Shown: positions 34,410 to 40,916 of the stretch, piece by piece
How the letters are laid out: every line of letters begins with the position of its first letter
How positions within the stretch are numbered: position 1 is the first letter of the stretch
Assembly: GCA_011526105.1 (NCBI GenBank)
Contig: WYAZ01000011.1
Coordinates: 1 to 63,180, forward strand
DNA: 63,180 nt
Direction: 5' to 3'
From: Deltaproteobacteria bacterium
Lineage (GTDB): Bacteria > Myxococcota > Kuafuiibacteriia > Kuafuiibacteriales > Kuafuiibacteriaceae
Program-made: the position numbers and the translations under genes
The notes under the pieces: model-generated
Seen by the model: only the letters and a program-made list of their open reading frames with translations
The model's database searches: none
What the model was told of the DNA's origin: nothing

Positions 34410-36029
34410 TCAGCTTCGATGGCGGAGAGAGGGACGGGTTGCACTCCCAGACGCGACCGGCTGCAGCCCGAGGCGTCGTGCCATGTGGTGGAGGTTGCCT
34501 CTCGCCATCCCGAGCTCTCGAGCCGCCGCCGCCCAGTTGCCTCCGTGAGCTTCGACCGCGCGAGTGATCATGAGGCGCTTCGTCTCGACAACGGCCTCCT
34601 TCAGCGTCTTGCCGACGAGTGTGACCGCAGCGGCGTCGGTCGGGGCCGCAATGACGGTACCCGGCACCGCGGCACGGGCCTCGCCTTCGAGATGCGCCGG
34701 ACCGATCACCGTAGGGGCGCCACGCCGGACGCCCGCGCTGGCTCGAAGAACCGCACGGCCGAGCAAGTGGTCGAGCTCGCGCACGTTGCCCGGCCAGTTC
34801 GCCGCGGTGAGCGTCTGCCTCGCGGCGTCCGTGAGTCGCAGCGGCCCCAGGCCCAGACGCCGCCGATAGAGATCGAGGAAGAAGCCTGCCAGCAGGGGGA
34901 TATCGGATCTGCGCTCGCGCAGCGGTGGGACGTGAATCGGGTACATGTTCAGGCGGTGGAACAGGTCTGCTCTGAACCGGCCTTCGTCCACCTCTCGCCG
35001 AAGATCTCGGTTCGTCGCCGCGACAACTCGGACGTCGACCCGCATCGGCCGGTCGGAGCCCACGCGCTGGATCTCGCCCTCTTGCAGCGCGCGCAGGAGT
35101 TTTGGCTGAACCGAGGGTGGAAGCTCCCCCACTTCGTCGAGAAAGAGGGTGCCTCCATCCGCGACCTCGAACTTCCCCGCTCGATCGGCGTCGGCGCTCG
35201 TGAAGGCCCCTCGGATGTGGCCGAAGAGCTCGCTCTCGACGATGGTCTCTGGCAAGGCTGCGCAGTTGACGTAGATGAGCGGCTCTTCCCTTCGCGCGGA
35301 GGCTCCATGCACCGACCGAGCGACGAGCTCCTTGCCCACCCCGGTCTCACCGGTCACGAGCACGGAGAAATCAGACTGGGCGACGAGCTCGATCTCTCCT
35401 CGGACCCGCTGGATGGCGGGGCTCGTTCCGAGGATCTGCCCTCCGCCGTCGCGGGCGGCCGCGTCTCGCTGCAGAACACGCGCGACACGCTGGTGCCGCC
35501 GGGAGGCGCGCTCGAGCGCCTCGAACATACGCCCCGTCCTCATCGCCGCGCCGGCAAGCGCACCGAGCATCCACAAGAAGCGCTCCTCGATCGCATCAAA
35601 GGCCCCAGGTTCGAGCGCGTCTGCCGTCAAGACGCCGACCACCTCATCACCCTCGAGCAGCGGGCAGCCGAGGCAAGCGTGCACGTCGCGGGTCGCATCG
35701 GGGTTGACGAGCAGCAGACCGTCGTAGGGATCCGGCAGCGGGCTGTCGGAGGGGAATAGAACCGGCGCGCCCTTGGCCACGACGACATCGAGTCGCGGGT
35801 GTTCTCGTCGTCGGAACCGCCGACCGAGGATCTCTGGCGCCAGCCCATGCGTGGCGATGGGCACCAACTCGTCGCCCGTCAGTTCGAGCACCGCGGCCGC
35901 GTCACACGGAATGACCCGGCGCAGAGCGTCGAGGAGCCGCGAGAGGCGGTCGCTCGAGGGAAGCGACGCGGTCAGATCCAGCGCCATCGAAAGAAGCGCG
36001 TCGTCCTGCAGATCCATGGTGTTATGCAT
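34410..36029 (-). CDS. norR: NorR-type nitric oxide-sensing sigma-54 activator
   Basis: NorR senses NO through a mononuclear iron in its GAF domain and then activates sigma-54 promoters. GAF residues 1-165 keep the iron-ligand landmarks seen in E. coli NorR (EHPRLD, LPDPYDG, VHAC, LTADAL). The AAA+ domain has Walker A GETGVGKE (about residue 227) and Walker [12 protein letters not shown]. The sigma-54 contact loop reads GAFTSA (residues 274-279) instead of GAFTGA. The C-terminal Fis-type HTH ([20 protein letters not shown]) binds DNA. It is divergent from the ytfE operon, across an AT-rich region with repeats and a sigma-54 promoter. A second ATG lies four codons in. Confidence 0.92.
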   Translation of the reverse strand: MHNTMDLQDDALLSMALDLTASLPSSDRLSRLLDALRRVIPCDAAAVLELTGDELVPIATHGLAPEILGRRFRRREHPRLDVVVAKGAPVLFPSDSPLPDPYDGLLLVNPDATRDVHACLGCPLLEGDEVVGVLTADALEPGAFDAIEERFLWMLGALAGAAMRTGRMFEALERASRRHQRVARVLQRDAAARDGGGQILGTSPAIQRVRGEIELVAQSDFSVLVTGETGVGKELVARSVHGASARREEPLIYVNCAALPETIVESELFGHIRGAFTSADADRAGKFEVADGGTLFLDEVGELPPSVQPKLLRALQEGEIQRVGSDRPMRVDVRVVAATNRDLRREVDEGRFRADLFHRLNMYPIHVPPLRERRSDIPLLAGFFLDLYRRRLGLGPLRLTDAARQTLTAANWPGNVRELDHLLGRAVLRASAGVRRGAPTVIGPAHLEGEARAAVPGTVIAAPTDAAAVTLVGKTLKEAVVETKRLMITRAVEAHGGNWAAAARELGMARGNLHHMARRLGLQPVASGSATRPSLRHRS

Positions 36030-36107
36030 AGCAGAACGCGGTTATGGATACGATAACCAATGGCCTGTTCTGTATTCGATAACAACTCCGCATAAATAAC
36101 TGTATTC
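36021..36107. promoter_or_regulatory. repeated sites between norR and ytfE, likely NorR operators
   Basis: The AT-rich intergenic region carries related elements: GTTATGCATA (36021-36030), GTTATGGATACGATAAC (36041-36057, inverted GTTAT/ATAAC arms), TGTATTCGATAAC (36071-36083, the reverse complement of GTTATCGAATACA) and AATAACTGTATTC (36095-36107). CTGTATTC occurs twice, 30 bp apart. E. coli NorR binds three GT-N7-AC type sites in the same divergent position; the second element here contains GTTATGGATAC, which fits. Assignment to NorR is inferred from position. Confidence 0.5.
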
Positions 36108-36122
36108 ACTCCATATGCGTCC

Positions 36123-36138
36123 TGGCCCACGACCTGCA
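36123..36138 (+). promoter_or_regulatory. sigma-54 promoter for ytfE
   Basis: TGGCCCACGACCTGCA matches the -24/-12 consensus (TGGCAC-N5-TTGCA) with the correct spacing: GG at 36124-36125 and GC at 36136-36137. Transcription should start near 36149, about 26 nt before the ytfE ATG. It lies just downstream of the repeated sites, as needed for a NorR-activated promoter. Confidence 0.65.
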
Positions 36139-36174
36139 CTCAACGCGTACATGGACCTCAACAAGGAGACAAAC

Positions 36175-36846
36175 ATGATCAACACGGACGAGACGCTCGG
36201 CGCGCTGGCCACGCTTCATCCACAGGCCACCGCGGTCTTTCTACGCCATCGCCTCGATTTCTGCTGCCGCGGCGGACAGAAGCTCGCGGCGGCCTGCGAG
36301 GCGGCCGGGATCGACCCCTCCGTGGTCGCGGCCGAAATCGCGGCCCTCGTCGAGGGCGGACCCAAGGACGAAGCCGTTCGATGGGACACCCGGGCGCCAG
36401 AGGAACTCATCGAGCACATCCTGAGCCACTACCACGAGCCGCTTCGCCACGACCTTCCGGCGCTCGTGCAGGCGGCGCGCAAGGTGGAGCGAGTGCACGG
36501 CGACAAGCCGAGCTGCCCGAACGGGCTCGCAGACCACCTCGAAGCCATTCACGCTGATCTCCTCAGCCACATGGCCAAGGAGGAGCAAGTTCTCTTTCCC
36601 GCCCTGCGTTCGGGCGGCCGAGGTCAGGCCATTCACATGCCGATTCGGGTGATGATGCAGGAGCACGATGATCACGGCACGAGCCTGCGTCGCACGCGCG
36701 AACTCACCAACGACCTCGAGCCACCGGTGGACGCTTGCGGGACCTGGCGTGCGCTCTACTCCGCGCTCGAGCAGCTCGAGGCCGAGCTCATGCAGCACAT
36801 CCACGTAGAGAACAACGTGCTCTTTCAGAGGGCGCTGAGCGTCTGA
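36175..36846 (+). CDS. ytfE: iron-sulfur cluster repair di-iron protein (RIC/YtfE)
   Basis: RIC proteins restore iron-sulfur clusters damaged by NO and can hold a di-iron centre. The ATG at 36175 has AAGGAG eight bases upstream. The short N-terminal domain carries the typical Cys pair (LDFCCRGG), followed by a haemerythrin-like four-helix bundle with conserved His/Glu (ILSHYHEPLRHDLP, HADLLSHMAKEEQVLFPAL, MMQEHDDHG, LMQHIHVENNVLFQRAL). The 223-residue length is normal. It heads the operon controlled by the divergent NorR-type regulator and is followed 31 nt later by the four-Cys protein. Confidence 0.93.
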   Translation: MINTDETLGALATLHPQATAVFLRHRLDFCCRGGQKLAAACEAAGIDPSVVAAEIAALVEGGPKDEAVRWDTRAPEELIEHILSHYHEPLRHDLPALVQAARKVERVHGDKPSCPNGLADHLEAIHADLLSHMAKEEQVLFPALRSGGRGQAIHMPIRVMMQEHDDHGTSLRRTRELTNDLEPPVDACGTWRALYSALEQLEAELMQHIHVENNVLFQRALSV

Positions 36847-36877
36847 AGCGAGGGGAGAAGGAAAAGGGGAGGCGAAC

Positions 36878-37189
36878 ATGAGCGACATTCTCAAACACGT
36901 AGACGTTCAAGTGCACTGTCAGCAGTGCGGAGACTTCATTGTTTCTGCGGACGTCATCGCCGAGAGCCAGAGAATGCTCGAAGAAGGCTGCCCCGGCTCC
37001 CCCTATGAATGCACACCCGAGCTGTACGCCACCCTCCTCGATCGCTCTCTGCTCGAGAAACTGGCGCTGAGCTGGCAGGCTGTCGAGCGAAGTGCCCGCA
37101 AGCAAGGGACCAGCGTGCAAGTCGCCAGCCGCCTAAAGCTCGACATCACCCTGAGTTCGTCCGAGAAAGAACGGAGAAATACACCATGA
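36878..37189 (+). CDS. small four-Cys protein of the NO operon
   Basis: The ATG has GGGGAGG upstream. The 103-residue product has Cys14 and Cys17 (HCQQCGD) plus Cys38 and Cys45, enough for one zinc or iron-sulfur site. The remainder is helical (PELYATLLDRSLLEKLALSW) with a charged C-terminus. I do not recognise the family. It lies between ytfE and the cupin gene and overlaps the latter by 4 bases, so it is co-translated with proteins that deal with NO damage. A metal-binding or NO-reactive role is inferred from the Cys pattern and context. Confidence 0.8.
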   Translation: MSDILKHVDVQVHCQQCGDFIVSADVIAESQRMLEEGCPGSPYECTPELYATLLDRSLLEKLALSWQAVERSARKQGTSVQVASRLKLDITLSSSEKERRNTP

Positions 37190-37548
37190 CCCAACTAAAG
37201 ACACCAGATGCGAACGCGAGCTTTGACCTCGTCGCCATGGCTTTGGAGCTACAGAAAGAAGCGACGTATCAGCGGGAGGGTCAGACCGCCCGTACCTTGC
37301 TTCGAGCCCCAGACCTGCGCATCGTGCTCGTCGCCTTGAAGGCCGGAAGAAAGCTCGCGGAACACCAGGCCCAGGTGACCGCCTCGGTGCACGCTTTGAG
37401 CGGTCATCTCCGCTTGAAGTTGACCGATCGAAGCGCGGAGCTCCCGGCCGGACAGATGATCGTCCTCGGACCCGGCCAGGCCCACGACGTGTACGCCGAG
37501 AGCGACAGCATCTTTGTGCTGACGCTCGGGTGGAATGCGCCTCAGTAG
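37186..37548 (+). CDS. cupin-fold protein
   Basis: The start overlaps the previous stop (ATGA). The 120-residue product is a single-domain cupin: conserved strands around LVALKAGRKLAEHQAQVTAS, VHALSGHLRLKL, ELPAGQMIVLGPGQAHDVYA and SIFVLTLGW. The His in AEHQ, VHAL and QAHD could bind a metal, although the first cupin motif lacks the full HxH. Small cupins of this type often bind ligands or modulate redox reactions. Its place in the NorR-linked operon suggests a role in handling NO or damaged iron centres; the actual role is unknown. Confidence 0.85.
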   Translation: MTQLKTPDANASFDLVAMALELQKEATYQREGQTARTLLRAPDLRIVLVALKAGRKLAEHQAQVTASVHALSGHLRLKLTDRSAELPAGQMIVLGPGQAHDVYAESDSIFVLTLGWNAPQ

Positions 37549-37550
37549 AG

Positions 37551-37997
37551 ATGAAGCGCGATCGAAGGCTTTGGCTCCTGAGCGACGACCACCATGCGGC
37601 CCTCGTGCTCGCGCGTCATGCGACACGAGCCGGCGCGGGTGAGGGCTCGAGGTCCGCCCAAGAGGTCTGGGCCGAGGTGATGACGCGTTTCGAGCAGGAA
37701 CTGAATGCGCATTTCGAACTCGAGGAGCGTCTCTTGCTCCCGGCCGTCGAGCGTGTCGGTGAGTCGGCACTGGCCGAACGTACGCGAGACGAACACGCTC
37801 AGCTTCGGAGACTCGTGACCGGCGTGCCGGGACCCCTCGAGACTCGCCTGTCCGAGTTTGGCGCTCTGTTGCGGGACCATGTCCGTTTCGAGGAACGTGT
37901 CCTGTTTCCCGCGGTGCAGGAGAGGTTGGGGCAGGAGACACTCGAGGCCATCGCCGACGCCAGCCAACGCCTGCGGTCTGACCGCGCCCTCTCTTGA
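37551..37997 (+). CDS. haemerythrin HHE-domain protein
   Basis: The ATG two bases after the cupin stop gives 148 residues. The helices carry the haemerythrin-type ligands: SDDHHAALVLARHA, FEQELNAHFELEERLLLPAV, RDEHAQLRRL and LLRDHVRFEERVLFPAV. This pattern of His and Glu (HFELEE, HVRFEE) makes a di-iron site able to bind O2 or NO. It is the last gene of the ytfE operon. The following MarR promoter overlaps its stop codon. Residues upstream of this ATG in the same frame belong to the cupin region. Confidence 0.9.
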   Translation: MKRDRRLWLLSDDHHAALVLARHATRAGAGEGSRSAQEVWAEVMTRFEQELNAHFELEERLLLPAVERVGESALAERTRDEHAQLRRLVTGVPGPLETRLSEFGALLRDHVRFEERVLFPAVQERLGQETLEAIADASQRLRSDRALS

Positions 37998-38021
37998 CAA
38001 CTTCGGAGTCCTAAGTTAGAC
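37994..38021 (+). promoter_or_regulatory. promoter with overlapping MarR-type operator
   Basis: TTGACA (37994-37999) is followed by a 16-base spacer and a weak -10 (TTAGAC). A nearly perfect 19-bp palindrome, AACTTCGGAGTCCTAAGTT (37999-38017; 16 of 18 non-central positions pair), fills the spacer, just upstream of the MarR ATG at 38029. A palindrome of this size placed over a promoter is what a dimeric MarR protein binds to repress itself. That this MarR is the ligand is inferred. Confidence 0.55.
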
Positions 38022-38028
38022 CTGCGCC

Positions 38029-38688
38029 ATGACCAAGAATCACCCCTCCGGCTTCGGGGAGGACTCCGAGCCGGTGGCCAGCCGCATCGCCACCGGTCTG
38101 CACAAGATCGGGCTCGCGATGAAGCAGCAGAGCTGGCAGCAGGCCAACGAAGAAGGCATCTCCGCGACGCAGGGGCAGATCCTGGCCGCGCTTTTGGCCC
38201 ACGGGTCGCTCACGGGCACGGAGCTCAGCGCGCGCTTGGGGGTCACGCTCCCCACGATCAGCGACTCCGTTCGTGTGCTGGTCGAAAAGAAGCTGCTGCG
38301 CAAGTCACCCGACCCCCGCCACCCCCGGGCCAGCCTGCTCGCCCTCACCAGGAAGGGCGAGACCCTCGGGGCTCGAGCGCGTTCGTGGCCCGAGTTCATG
38401 GCGGGTGCGGTGTCTGACCTCTCGGCCGATGAGCAGCGCGTCTTCTACCGCGGGGTCGTGAAGATGATCCGGACTTTGCAGGAACAGGGGCTCATCCCGC
38501 TCAGCGGCATGTGCGTGACCTGCACCCACTTCAGGGCGCACGTGCGCCGCGGGGAGGCGCCACACCATTGCGCCCTCGTCGACGCACCCCTCGCGGGCGG
38601 GGACCTGCGTCTCGAATGCCCGGAGCACGAGCTGGCCGCCGAGACCGCACGCAAGCAGCTCTGGGAGCAGTTCATGTCGCCGGGCTGA
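38029..38688 (+). CDS. MarR-family regulator with a C-terminal four-Cys module
   Basis: Residues 15-120 form a MarR winged helix (ATQGQILAALLAHGSLTGTE, TLPTISDSVRVLVEKKLL, with the wing SPDPRHPRASLLALT). The 219-residue length exceeds a standard MarR because of a C-terminal part with Cys162, Cys165 (GMCVTCTHF), Cys181 (HHCALVDAPL) and Cys197 (RLECPEHE). The spacing C-x2-C-x15-C-x15-C could hold zinc or an iron-sulfur cluster, the latter being a plausible NO or redox sensor. It likely represses itself through the 38000 palindrome and perhaps the protoglobin gene 90 nt downstream. Confidence 0.88.
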   Translation: MTKNHPSGFGEDSEPVASRIATGLHKIGLAMKQQSWQQANEEGISATQGQILAALLAHGSLTGTELSARLGVTLPTISDSVRVLVEKKLLRKSPDPRHPRASLLALTRKGETLGARARSWPEFMAGAVSDLSADEQRVFYRGVVKMIRTLQEQGLIPLSGMCVTCTHFRAHVRRGEAPHHCALVDAPLAGGDLRLECPEHELAAETARKQLWEQFMSPG

Positions 38689-38778
38689 GCAACCCGCCCA
38701 CTCGCACATCAACCAACTCCGCGGCCACGAAGGCCGGCGGACACAGCGGAGCTCTGCTCCGAGAATGGGGACAACAGA

Positions 38779-39366
38779 ATGACTCAGATCCATGGATACA
38801 CCGCCGGTACGTCCGCGGTCGCCCGCTCACCGGTGACGCTCGAGGACTTCGAGAAGATGAAGGCGAGTGTTCTCTTCGGGGCGGACGATACGAAATACCT
38901 CCGCATGTCGCTCGACATCGTCAAAGAGCAAGTCGAGGCGATCCTCGACGTTTGGTACGGCTTCGTCGGCAGCCAGCCGCACTTGCTCGCTTCGTTCACG
39001 AGCAAGGCGAACGGCAAGCCGCTGCCGGAGTATCTCGGCGGGGTGCGCAAGCGTTTCGGACAGTGGATCCTCGACACCGCGCGTGCGGAGTACGATCAGT
39101 CCTGGCTCGACTACCAGCATGAGATCGGCCTTCGTCACCATCGAATCAAGAAGAACAAGACCGACGGCGCGGCCTCGACGGACGTCGTTCCCTTCCGCGA
39201 CCTCTTTGCGCTCATCTTCCCGGTGACGCTTACGCTCCGGCCGTTCCTCGGCAAGAAGGGGCACTCGGCCGACGATGTAGAAAAGATGTACGCGGCTTGG
39301 GTGAAGTCGTGCCTTCTTCAAGTGAGTCTGTGGAGCCACCCCTACGTGAAGGACGGCGACTACTAG
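38779..39366 (+). CDS. protoglobin
   Basis: Protoglobins are single-domain globins that bind O2, CO and NO; some react with NO or peroxynitrite. The 195-residue product matches the family in length and has the F-helix region DYQHEIGLRHH, where His120 (or 121) is the likely proximal haem ligand. Aromatic pocket residues are in VWYGFVG and WILDTARAEY. It has no signalling domain. It follows the MarR gene on the same strand. The gap between them contains a small inverted repeat (CGGAGC-TCT-GCTCCG, 38747-38761). Context suggests NO binding or detoxification. Confidence 0.92.
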   Translation: MTQIHGYTAGTSAVARSPVTLEDFEKMKASVLFGADDTKYLRMSLDIVKEQVEAILDVWYGFVGSQPHLLASFTSKANGKPLPEYLGGVRKRFGQWILDTARAEYDQSWLDYQHEIGLRHHRIKKNKTDGAASTDVVPFRDLFALIFPVTLTLRPFLGKKGHSADDVEKMYAAWVKSCLLQVSLWSHPYVKDGDY

Positions 39367-39373
39367 CGCGGGT

Positions 39374-40282
39374 TCAGCAGCCGCCCGGCGGAACGTAGGG
39401 GAAGCTGTGACCCGAGAAGCCGATCCGGGTGCGCCGCAGAATGAGCGTGGGCCACTCGCCCACGAGGATGTCGAGCTGCCCGTCGCCATCGACATCGAGG
39501 AGCCCGCCGAAGTCGAAGTCCGTTCCGCCGAAGTAGTGCGTGTCCATGGGATTGGGTGGCGTCAATGCCACCGCGCGATCGGGTCCGACCAGAAAGACAC
39601 CCTGCCACGTCCGCACCCCAGAGGGCCCGCTCTTGTCCGGGTCCGGTGACTCGAAATCGATCCGACCTCGCACCTCGACGATGTACATGCCGCCGGGGCC
39701 AGTAGGATAGCGGAAGACACGCCACGTGGGACCGACGACGCCTTCGGGCGTTCGGACCATCTTCGGGAGGGCAAACGGGATTCGGGCCACACGCAGCGAC
39801 TCGGGCGCGACGAAGGTGCTCTTGCCGGGGCGACCCATCGTCGACCAGAACAGCGGCGGCCTAAAGCCAGAGTAGCTCTCGAAGGTGATCTCTAAGGCGT
39901 CTCGTCCGCAGCTCGGGATGATACGAACGTCGAGGCCTTGCACCTTGACCTCCCGCACCTCGTCGCGGCCGTGGGCATAGAGCAGCTTCGGACAGTGCGC
40001 CTCGACGTAGGGTCGGGCCGAGTCCACACGCAGCCCCTTGCTCGCGTCGGCGCCCATGCCGCAGGGCTTGATCGGATACTCGAGGAAGGGATGGTAGAGG
40101 TGGATCTGACGGACGCTCCGCTCGCCGAGCGCAGGTTTGTAGAACAGATGAGGTGCCTCGGCCGCCTCGCTCACGGCGGTGGATGTTGCGACGAGCCTCA
40201 CCTCATACGCGCTCGCGGTGATGGCCGAGACGAGGGAGAGCCCCGTCGCCAGCCCGAGTGTGAGTGTTCGTTGCAGGAGCAT
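39374..40282 (-). CDS. secreted protein with FG-GAP-like Ca2+ motif
   Basis: The signal peptide (MLLQRTLTLGLATGLSLVSA, then ITASA) gives a secreted 302-residue product. Most of the body is beta-rich with Cys residues (IKPCGM, AHCPKLLYAHG, IPSCGRDALEI). Near the C-terminus LLDVDGDGQLDILVGEW is an FG-GAP-type calcium-binding motif as seen in surface repeats. It is convergent with the protoglobin gene. The function is not recognised. Confidence 0.78.
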   Translation of the reverse strand: MLLQRTLTLGLATGLSLVSAITASAYEVRLVATSTAVSEAAEAPHLFYKPALGERSVRQIHLYHPFLEYPIKPCGMGADASKGLRVDSARPYVEAHCPKLLYAHGRDEVREVKVQGLDVRIIPSCGRDALEITFESYSGFRPPLFWSTMGRPGKSTFVAPESLRVARIPFALPKMVRTPEGVVGPTWRVFRYPTGPGGMYIVEVRGRIDFESPDPDKSGPSGVRTWQGVFLVGPDRAVALTPPNPMDTHYFGGTDFDFGGLLDVDGDGQLDILVGEWPTLILRRTRIGFSGHSFPYVPPGGC

Positions 40283-40304
40283 GATGAATCCTCCAATGAG
40301 AAGC

Positions 40305-40702
40305 TCAGCCCGGAGCCTTCATGATGGACCGCGAAAGCAGCTCCGACCAGCGCAGTCGTCCCGTGAGCTGCATGAGGAGTCCGAGGGTGGCGATCGATAG
40401 AGCGGTCGTCGTCGGGCCGGTGAGCCCAGCTTCTCGTGGTGCTCGGTCACGAGCGCCTTCACGAGTCTGGTGCGACCGTTCTCCTGTTCGGTGCGGTGCT
40501 CCTCGTGTGTAGTCGCCCATCGAAACATGAAAGCCGGCGCCGCTTGGTGCTGGGCTCGGCCCCACAGTTCGCTCACTTCGCCGGAGAGACTCGTGCCCTG
40601 TCCGGTGGCTCTGGACGAAGTGCTCGCGCCCAGCACCATCCCGGCGATGGTGGCGGTCAGAAAGACGAAGCCGATTCCGAGGATTCGAACGATGGGCTGC
40701 AT
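40305..40702 (-). pseudogene. CreD-like inner-membrane gene with internal deletion
   Basis: From the ATG at 40702, MQPIVRILGIGFVFLTATIA begins a CreD-like N-terminus: one membrane helix, then VSELWGRAQHQAAPAF and TRLVKALVTEHHEKLG. The frame then runs into a non-coding-looking stretch, while another frame (40305-40440) carries TTTALSIATLGLLMQLTGRL, then RW, which resembles the last membrane helix of the same family. CreD proteins have about 450 residues, so the middle is missing and the two ends are out of frame. It lies downstream of narK on the same strand. Confidence 0.55.
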
Positions 40703-40916
40703 GTGACCCATGAAACCAGATTCGTGTGGCCCCGCATTCACGAAGCCGAGGAAGTCTCGAGGAAGGGGTGTAACGAACCGAAGGCAGGGCTCAGATCCGG
40801 GCCTGAGCCCGCCGATCGGCCCCGCATGCGTGCGCCACCTAGGCCCGAGCTTTGCTCTATCGGCGCAGGGCGTCGAGGTGAGCGGCAGCGGTTCACCTTC
40901 CTCACTCGCGAAGGAC

